Virus record (IMG/VR): IMGVR_UViG_3300032285_001058
Span: 1-20,153 of that record
Length of the DNA: 20,153 bases
Strand: one strand, 5' to 3'
Source: a virus
Shown: piece after piece, positions 1 to 7,700 of the stretch
Layout: each line of letters starts with the position of its first letter
How positions within the stretch are numbered: position 1 is the first letter of the stretch
Position numbers and translations under genes: made by a program
Notes under the pieces: generated by a model
Database searches by the model: none
The model's input: the letters and a program-made list of their open reading frames with translations, nothing else
Told to the model about the DNA's origin: nothing

Positions 1-1
1 C

Positions 2-625
2 CCTACTGCGGTAACTGGACAGTCTTACAAGGATACTCTGTCAAACAGCACTGCTGTCCGTAACATTGGTTACACAAACAACGGTCTTGAACTAACCTTC
101 ACACCAACCTTTGGTGACGTTGTTGTTGATCAGCTACTGGACGTAGCAAAGCTTTACAAGTCAGGTATGCAGGTAACTCTAAAGACTTCATTCGCTGAAG
201 CAACTCTAGAAAACCTTCTCGTTGCAATCGGTCAGAAGGGTTCAGTATTGAACTCAACTGCTACTGGTAGCACTTGGACAGAAACTCTGATTGGTACTCC
301 AACTGGTACTTCAGGTTCAAGCACTACTGCTGCAACTAACGCTGCTGGAAGCTACATTGACATTCTTTCAGGTGATCTAGGTGACTACCCTGTAGAGCGT
401 AGCATCGTTGCTGTTGGTCCTGGACCAATCGGTAACAACGCTAACATTCCAGACAGCAACATCACAAGTCAGAAAGAGCGTGTCTACATCGGCTACCGTG
501 CAGTTTCAATTACTAACGTAACTGTTGCTGCAAAGCGTGATGCTGCGACTATGTTCGACGTTGAATTCCGTCTACTACCATTGGATAATGGTGTTTACGG
601 TAAGATCGTTGACCGCACATTCTAA
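2..625 (+). CDS. Probable major tail (tube) protein, 5' end missing
   Basis: The reading frame is open from the first complete codon of the window to TAA at 623-625, giving 207 residues of a protein that starts upstream. The ATG at 167 is an internal methionine, since the frame before it is open and reads as similar protein. The identification rests on position (directly before tail chaperones and tape measure, the standard siphovirus order), on a Thr/Ser/Gly/Val-rich beta-type composition, and on a C-terminal stretch ending in FRLLPLDNGVYGKIVDRTF that fits tail tube proteins. As tube subunit it would polymerise into the tail tube. All seven arginine codons are CGT or CGC, unlike the AGA-rich tail-tip genes downstream, which suits a very highly expressed structural protein. 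An intrinsic terminator follows. A capsid decoration protein is a less likely alternative. Confidence 0.72.
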   Translation, partial: PTAVTGQSYKDTLSNSTAVRNIGYTNNGLELTFTPTFGDVVVDQLLDVAKLYKSGMQVTLKTSFAEATLENLLVAIGQKGSVLNSTATGSTWTETLIGTPTGTSGSSTTAATNAAGSYIDILSGDLGDYPVERSIVAVGPGPIGNNANIPDSNITSQKERVYIGYRAVSITNVTVAAKRDAATMFDVEFRLLPLDNGVYGKIVDRTF

Positions 626-641
626 TAACTAAATAGTTGAG

Positions 642-677
642 ACTGCCCTGGGGTGACCTGGGGCAGTTTCTTTTTTT
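642..677 (+). terminator. Intrinsic terminator after the major tail protein gene
   Basis: ACTGCCC at 642-648 pairs with GGGCAGT at 661-667, a 7-bp GC-rich stem around a 12-base loop. It is followed immediately by a T-rich run (TTTCTTTTTTT, 667-677). It sits 16 bases after the TAA of the probable major tail protein gene. It should insulate the chaperone and tape measure genes from the high transcription expected for that gene. The T-run directly abuts the next promoter. Confidence 0.85.
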
Positions 678-685
678 GGTATACT
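677..685 (+). promoter_or_regulatory. Extended -10 promoter, leaderless start for the long chaperone
   Basis: TGGTATACT (677-685) matches the extended -10 pattern TGnTATAAT with one change (C for A at the fifth position of the hexamer). I see no -35 box at 16-18 bp upstream, as is common for extended -10 promoters. Six bases separate the box from the ATG at 692, so transcription would begin at or next to the A of ATG. No Shine-Dalgarno sequence exists between the terminator and the ATG, consistent with a leaderless mRNA. Confidence 0.62.
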
Positions 686-691
686 TATAGA

Positions 692-1393
692 ATGACCACT
701 ACAGTTTATAAAGAAGAAACAATAAAGTTAATTGATGGAACAGAGTTAGAACTGTCACCACTAAAAATTAAGTATCTTAAAGAGTTTATGGATACATTTA
801 AAATGGCACAACTAAATTCTCAAAGTCAGGACGATGCACTTGACGCATTGATTGCATGTGTAAGGATAGCAATGAAACAATTTTGTCCATCCATCAAAAC
901 GGCGGAAGACGTAGAAGATAATTTTGATATGAAAACAATGTATAGGGTTCTTAATATTGTTGCAGGAATTAAAATGGGTGAGCAAACAGAGGGTCAGCAG
1001 GTAGTAGACTCAACAGCCCAAGCCGCAGCTGAAAAATCATCATGGGAAGACCTTGACCTAGCAAAGATAGAGTCAGAAGTATTTATCATGGGGATGTGGA
1101 AAAATTATGACGAACTGGAAAGAAGCATGTCTATGCCAGAGTTACTAATAACACTTGAGACTAGCCGAGAGCTTGACTATAATGAAAAACGATTCTTGGC
1201 TGCAATGCAGGGTGTAGATCTTGACGAAGAACTTGGAACCAAAGAGCCAGATGCATGGGAAGCCATGAAAGCCAGGGTAGCTACAAATGGTCTAACTAGT
1301 GATCCTAATGATATTGTATCCTATCAAGGTATTCGTGCTGCTCAGTCTGGATTTGGAATTGGCATGGGGCTTGAATACGCAACAGAGCTATAG
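692..1393 (+). CDS. Tail assembly chaperone, long (GT-like) form
   Basis: This encodes 233 residues. The first ~95 form a chaperone domain paralogous to the product of the next gene, sharing LxDGT, PLKI, FMxxF, CVxxAMxQ, YxVhxxxxGIKhG in the same order. Residues ~114-233 are an extra acidic helical extension with FIMGMWKNYDELERSMSMPE and LDYNEKRFLAAMQGVDLDEE, which resembles the T part of siphovirus G/GT chaperones that contacts tail tube subunits. Placement between the major tail protein and tape measure genes fits. A GTG at 653 would add 13 residues but lies inside the terminator hairpin, so I chose the ATG at 692, which follows a -10 box at leaderless distance. Arginine codons are mostly AGG, AGA and CGA, suggesting modest expression. 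The T-domain assignment is inference from pattern and position. Confidence 0.78.
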   Translation: MTTTVYKEETIKLIDGTELELSPLKIKYLKEFMDTFKMAQLNSQSQDDALDALIACVRIAMKQFCPSIKTAEDVEDNFDMKTMYRVLNIVAGIKMGEQTEGQQVVDSTAQAAAEKSSWEDLDLAKIESEVFIMGMWKNYDELERSMSMPELLITLETSRELDYNEKRFLAAMQGVDLDEELGTKEPDAWEAMKARVATNGLTSDPNDIVSYQGIRAAQSGFGIGMGLEYATEL

Positions 1394-1399
1394 CCTTTA

Positions 1400-1408
1400 T
1401 GTTATAAT
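1400..1408 (+). promoter_or_regulatory. Consensus extended -10 promoter for the short chaperone
   Basis: TGTTATAAT (1400-1408) is a perfect TGnTATAAT extended -10 element just after the TAG of the long chaperone gene. No good -35 hexamer is seen at 16-18 bp. The expected start near 1415 leaves an ~18-base leader that includes a strong Shine-Dalgarno. This promoter is closer to consensus than the one before the long chaperone. Confidence 0.62.
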
Positions 1409-1421
1409 TATTAAGTCTAAC

Positions 1422-1429
1422 AAGGAGGA
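1422..1429 (+). promoter_or_regulatory. Strong ribosome binding site of the short chaperone
   Basis: AAGGAGGA (1422-1429) is a near-complete anti-16S complement, three bases before the ATG at 1433 (six if the core AGGAG is counted). It is among the strongest Shine-Dalgarno sequences in the window. It contrasts with the long chaperone, which has none, and it fixes the start codon of the short chaperone. Confidence 0.8.
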
Positions 1430-1432
1430 CAA

Positions 1433-1750
1433 ATGAGTATTACAGTAACAGAAGAGCAGCAGCTAACGCTGCTTGACGGTACAACTTTCGTTGCACGACC
1501 ACTAAAGATTTCACTACTTCGTAAATTTATGAAGGCATTTGATGGAATCGCAGAAGTGTCTGCAGATAATGACAAGTCAATGGACTTGCTAATCAAGTGC
1601 GTTCAGGTAGCTATGGAGCAGTATGCCCCAGAGGTTGCAGCAGACGCAGCAAAAATGGAAGATCTTCTAGACCTTCCTACTGTATACAAGGTCATTGAGG
1701 CTGCGTCAGGCATCAAGCTTGGCGATTCAGGTCTACCTGGCATTGTCTAA
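1433..1750 (+). CDS. Tail assembly chaperone, short (G-like) form
   Basis: This 105-residue protein consists only of the chaperone domain and aligns along nearly its whole length with residues 1 to ~95 of the preceding product. Shared signatures include DGT, PLKI, FMxxF, CVxxAMxQ and GIKhG. It corresponds to lambda gpG-type chaperones that coat the tape measure protein in several copies before tube polymerisation. It has its own promoter and a strong Shine-Dalgarno, so it is probably made in excess over the long form. The gene ends 27 bases before the tape measure start, leaving no room for a separate T-coding overlap in another frame. The usual programmed -1 frameshift therefore does not apply here. 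The family assignment is confident from context and paralogy, and the stoichiometry is inference. Confidence 0.8.
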   Translation: MSITVTEEQQLTLLDGTTFVARPLKISLLRKFMKAFDGIAEVSADNDKSMDLLIKCVQVAMEQYAPEVAADAAKMEDLLDLPTVYKVIEAASGIKLGDSGLPGIV

Positions 1751-1777
1751 ATAAAATAAAAAAGAAGGTGTTTATGA

Positions 1778-4700
1778 ATGGCTGAGGAAATTCAGTCCAA
1801 TATTAGAGTTAATATTGATACTGCTGGTGCTCTAGCAGGATTGAAGCTTCTCCAGAAGGAGATCTCAGCCTTTCATACACAAATGTCAAAGGCAGGAGCC
1901 GCTTCAGCGGCTACCTCTGCTCAAATGGGCAGTAACCTAGTAAATACTATTAATCAAACTGGCAAATTTGCAGCCAGCATGACAACTGTAAAGACAAGTG
2001 CTCAAGCATTTACTACAGCACTTGAAAAGAACCAACTGTCGATGGGACAGTATTTTCGTTATGCAGCAGGTGCATCAAAAAGTTTCGGTAAACAGTTTGC
2101 CACTGAATTTAATACAATTCAAAACGTAGCCATTGAAAGAGTAAAAAGCTTACAGACCCAATATATCAAAATGGGTACTGCCGCTAATGGTGCAATTACA
2201 GCAATCAAAGTAAGACCACTTACCCTTGACATGGAAAACCTTGGCACAAGAACTATGATTGCTGCTCAAAGGCAGCAACTGCTTAACCAAATGCTTGACC
2301 TTGGATCTACTAAACTTCTAAACTTTGGTAAAAATATGCAATGGGCAGGTCGCCAACTCATGGTTGGTTTCACAGTTCCACTTACAATGTTTGCTGCATC
2401 AGCAATGAATTCTTACAAGCAGATTGAAGCAGAGCGTGTTCAACTTACTCGTGTTTATGGAACATTTGAGACAACTGCCGCCGAGGCAAATCGTGCTGCA
2501 GATTCAGTACAGAAACTTGCTAGCCAATATACTGCGTATGGTCTTGCTGTTAAAGATACAATGGCTCTTGGTGCTACTGTCGCAGCTGCTGGTGCTACAG
2601 GAAAAGATTTAACAGAGCAGGTTGCTGCATCTAGCAAGCTTGCTGTTCTTGGTAGAATGTCTCAAGATGAAGCATTCAAGAGCATCATGGTTCTTAAAAA
2701 TGCTTTTCATTTAAGTGGTCAGGGTCTTACAAATACCATCGGTTTAATGAATGCTACTCAAAACCAAACAGTTAACTCTATTCAAGACATTACAGAAGCA
2801 ACCATCAAAGCTGGACCAGTAGTTCAAGCACTTGGTGGAAATATGAGCGATTTGTTATTCTTCACAACAGCAATGCGTGAAGGTGGCATCTCTGCAAGTC
2901 AGGGTGCTAACGCTCTAAAGTCAGCACTCGCATCCATGATTAATCCAACAGCAAAAGCTGCTGCCACTCTAAAGGGAATGGGTATTGATCTAAATGGAAT
3001 TGTTCAGCAAGACAAGGGTAATCTTCGTCAAACAGTAATGGATTTTGGTCAGGCATTAGATAAACTTGACCCACTAAAACGAGCACAAGCACTTGAAACA
3101 TTGTTTGGTAAGTTCCAGTTTGCTCGTGTATCAGCACTTTTTAATAACATTAACCGAGCAGGTAGCCAAGCTTCTGCGGTAGCAGGACTCGGAAATGCTT
3201 CATCTAAGCAACTACAAGACCTGATGGATAGAGAAATGAAGAAAGTTTCTGATTCACCTCTATACAAATTCCAAAAACAACTAGCAGACTTCCAGGCAGC
3301 TATGGCTCCAATTGGTGAACAGTTTATGAAGTTCCTAACCCCAATTATGAAATTCTTTACTGATTTGGCAAAGGGATTCCAAAATCTTCCAGATGGAATG
3401 AAACAGGCAATTGTTGGTATATCTGTAATTCTTGGTGGAGTGGCTCCGCTAGTGTTAATGCTTGTTGGTCTTATCTCCAACGGTGCTGCCAACATGATGA
3501 AGTTCTTAGTAACTATTAAAAAATTCTTTAATGGCTTGACATCTGGATCACAAATTCTTGGTGAACAAGTAAGATACATGAGCACAGCAGAAATTGATGC
3601 CGCTGCCGAAGCAGCATCCCTTGATCAAATTCATCAAAAGCTAGTGCAAACATTTACAGTTGAGGCAGAAGCGGTTGATCTACTTGCAGCAGCATATGAA
3701 AGGGCAGCATTTGCTGCTAGAAGTTTTGGTCCAATGCCAGGAATGGCTTCAGCAGCAGCAGCAGAAGCAGCAGTTATCAAGGGATATAGTGCAAGTTCAA
3801 GAAATGCAATTCGTGGAATTCAAGGATATGCCGAAGGTGGAATTCTTAAAGGTCCAGGAACTGGGACTAGCGATTCTATGGTTGCTCGTGTATCTACTGG
3901 CGAAGCCATTATTCCAGCGGCATCTGTAAAGAAAAATCCAGACGTAGTCAATGCACTTATTAGTGGAGACATGCCAGGATATGCTGGTGGATATGTTCCA
4001 CCGTTTACCTCTGCATATAAATCAGAAGCCAAACTAGCATACGAAGCAGAGCAACGCAGACTTGCAGAGATTCGTGCAAATAGCCCAGAAGGCAAGGCAT
4101 TAGCCCTAAAGCGTCAGCAAGCAGCAAAAGAAAGAATGTCCAAGCTATTCCTATATGATCCATTGATTGCTGGAGTGCTTGATGAAAATAGTCCAGTTGC
4201 ACACAGAATGCTAATTGATCAAAATGTTGGAAAGCTTGGATTTGTTACTCCTAGAACAGATCTACAGTTTGTCTCATCTCCAGAGCACACCTTGATGCGT
4301 AGACTTGGAATGAGAGCCAACCGTTGGCGCACAGTTAAACCAGGCGACAACTCTTGGCTAGGAAAATATTTTAATGTAAGTGAGTATGGTCCACTTGGAG
4401 AAATTGTTAGACGATTTGCTAATGGTGGAATTGTTAATGGTCCAGGAACTGGAACTAGTGATTCTGTTGTAGCCAGAGTTTCAAATGGTGAAGCAATTAT
4501 TCCTGCAGAATCTGTTAACAAAAATCCAGATGTAGTTTCTGCACTTGTATCTGGAAATATGCCAGCATATAGCACAGGCAAAATGCCAGATGGAATTCAA
4601 ATTTCACGAACAGATGCAATGGAACAAGGTCACCTTGGAACAGCAATTGAAAGAACTGCCGAAGAGTTCAATAAATTTGTTGATGAATTAGTTAAAACTA

Positions 4701-7700
4701 ATAGAGCAACAGAAGAAGAAGCGGCAAAGATGAAAGATCTTCAAGCCAGGGCACTCAAGAATGAAGAAGAAAGACTTAGAAAACAAAATCCAGAAATGTC
4801 GAATGCACAAATTTCGGATGCTGCATCTAAAACTAAATTTAAAAATTACAATGAGTTGACTGCTCTACAACCAGCAAAATGGAATAACCTGGGGGATCAA
4901 AGTAAAATTCCTGGAGGCGTTGCTGCAGTTTCAAAGGTATACGATGTGGCTGGTGCAAAAGATCAGTATGCAAACTTTACAAGACACTTTAAAGATGCTG
5001 GAATGGAACTATCTGAAGTCGATGAAATTATAACTTTGGCTGGAGAAAAATTTAGGGAATCTGTAGCTGCATTGGGTCAAGATGCTGAAATTACTAAAGA
5101 ACAACTTGAAAAAATTCAGATGGAGTCAATTTCTAGTGCTGCTGCAACAAATCCTATTGCTGCAAAAGAAATTCAAAGAATGGAAGACCAGGTTCACACC
5201 ATTGGTCGTCCAGGAAACGGAAGATCTGGATACAGCAGAATGTCAACAGATGAGTCATATAGAATTAATGCTCAAGAAAATATGGCAGCCCATGCAGCAG
5301 TTACTGGTCAAGAAAATTCATTTAATTATGCTGGAAGATCCAGTGCTCCAAGAGAATTTAAGAATGTGCTTCAAAGTGCACAGGCAATGGGTGGAGACAC
5401 AGAAGCCAGAGCAAATCAAATTGTTTCAGAACTTGAAAAAGACAAAACTCGCATGTCTCAACTTTTTATTGAGCTTCAGGAACTTGTTCCCGAAAGTGTT
5501 AATCTAGCATCTGAAGCTGCTTCGCCATCCAAAAAAGCTGCAATGCAAGCTGGTAAAAATATTTCAGATGGTGCAATGCTTGGTATTCAGGAAGGTCTTT
5601 CTACAACACAAACTACTGTGGCAACAGCAATGGAAGAAGTTGGTTCATCAATCGCCACAAATACAATGTCTTGGGCAGAGTGGAAGGCTGCTGTAGCATC
5701 AGCCTCAGCCTCACTTGATGTTGCAGCTGCAGATCAAATTCTTTATGAAGAAATTATGAAGCAAATGTCTACAGCCATTAGGACAACTATTCCTGCTGCA
5801 GAAACGTTGGATGAAAAACTTCAGCTATTGACTTTGGCTGGCGGAGAGTTTGGTGAAATGGCACTAAAAGCTTCGGCACAACTTGAAAGAGGTGGTTCTG
5901 GTATTGAACTTGGAACCAACATAGCAACCAAGGCTTTTGATGATTATGTCATAAAAATGCAGGCTCAAATGGTAGCCGAAGAAGAACTTGCAAATATGAC
6001 AACGCTTGATGCAGAAGCCCTACAGGCATTTATCGCTGAATTCGGGGCATTGCATCCAATGATTACTGCAATGAGAACTGGAACAAGTCAGGCTATGTCA
6101 AGAGCTAAAGAAGCCAACGATCCAGGAATGTATCAAACTGTTAATCGAAGAGGTGAAGAATTAAAGGCTTATGCCTATAACAGAGCACCAGTTGATGAGA
6201 TGGATGAATCTCCTCGTACACAGGCTCCCAAGTTTACACAGGCATTGCCATCATCACAACAACCAGTTGTGACAGCAGCACAAGGAACTGTAGCAACATT
6301 TGCAGAAACAGTACAAACAGAGTCTAAGGTAGAAATGCCAGTCGTTGCTGGAACAGTTGTTCAAGAAATGGTCACAGCAGTTGAGGCATCTATTCCAGAA
6401 ATTTCTGTGGCAGCAGAAACACTTGTTACAGCAATGTCCGAACCAATTATCGCATCTGCTCCAGAAATTGCAGCAATTGGTAACGGAATGTCGCTATCAA
6501 TTTCAGAACCACTTAAGGTGGCAGCAGCAGAAGTACAATCGTTTGGTACATATAGCCAGGGAACAATGCAACATGTCACTGAACAAATCTCAAAAATGCT
6601 AAATGGAATTAGCGAAAATGGAGTTATCAGTATAGAAAATCTAAACAAGGCATATTTAAAAAATGTTGAACTTGTTAATGGAGCTATTACTGCTGAAGAT
6701 ATTAGAAACATTAATCTTCGTGAAGGTGTTCAATTACTTGAACTTGCAAATGCGCCAATGAATATGTTATATGGTGCAATTGAAAAAATTGGAGCCGCAT
6801 CGGAGCAGATCTTGCCAATGCTTACATCTGCTGGAGAAAGACTACAAATTGAATTTATTAAAGTAAGCAACAGCCTTGAGCAATTAGCAACTGCTGGAAT
6901 TGCTACAGCAACAAAATTTGGAGTTGCAGCAAAAGAAATGGCTATTACTGCTGGAACTGCTGTGAAAAATGCTGCAGTAGCCACTGGAACATATTTAACA
7001 ACTGCTCAACCAAATAGAATTTCTCAATCATTGAGGACCAAACAAGCCAACTTAAGAGGTGACAATGGTGCACAAGCTCAGGCTGGTGCTCGTGGCGGTG
7101 GCGGCAAGGGAATGATGGCAACTATGGGATTGATGATGGTAACTGGTATGCTATCTGGAGTAAAGGGACCGCTTGGAGATTTTGCAAATTTCCTTCAACC
7201 AGTCCTTATGGGTCTATCCGTAATGTCTATGATTTTGCCATTACTTACTGCAGAACAGACAACAGCTATGGTTGGTCTTGGAGCAGCAATGATGGAGTTT
7301 ATTGTTCCAATCATGGCAGTAATTGCAGTTATTGGATTGCTAGTGTTGGCATTTAATCTTGTAGCCGATCAAGCCAAGAAAGATGCAGAAAAAACAGCAG
7401 CAGCAAATAGAAAAGCTGCAGATGCAATTGTTGGATTCGGTTCTGCACTTGGTGCTTCAAAAGATCAAATACAAAACTTTAATGATACCTTCCAAACTAA
7501 TCTAGGTGGTTCTGCAATGACAGAATCTCATATTGCTACTACTGGTTCTGGATATCATCCTGTTGTTCAAACAAACGAAGACCTACAAAAAACTAACCAG
7601 CTAGTCGGTGACGAAAACTTTAAGAGTGCAAACTCTAATCTTATCGATCAACTAAAAAAGGCTAAAGGTGCTCAGGGTAATGTTCTTATAAACTCATTTG

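Noticed and set aside
167-169. ATG at 167 as the start of the probable major tail protein
   Set aside because: The frame is open to the window edge with the same codon style and protein-like sequence, and no ribosome site precedes 167.
653-691. GTG start extending the long chaperone by 13 residues
   Set aside because: It lies within the terminator hairpin and T-run. The added residues are aromatic and unlike the protein, the paralog has no such extension, and the ATG at 692 sits at leaderless distance from a -10 box.
940-1060. Programmed -1 frameshift inside the long chaperone gene
   Set aside because: The A-rich runs here (GAAAAAT near 1030) are not a good X XXY YYZ heptamer with a clear downstream structure, and the zero frame already reads through the whole protein. 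A weak internal slip cannot be fully excluded.
1751-1777. A-rich run after the short chaperone as a terminator
   Set aside because: It has no stem, and it holds the ribosome site of the tape measure gene.
3049-3585. Antisense reading frame of 178 codons opposite the tape measure
   Set aside because: It is composed of complement codons of a strongly coding helical region, has no ribosome site or promoter, and its product resembles no protein. Other antisense frames are the same kind of shadow.
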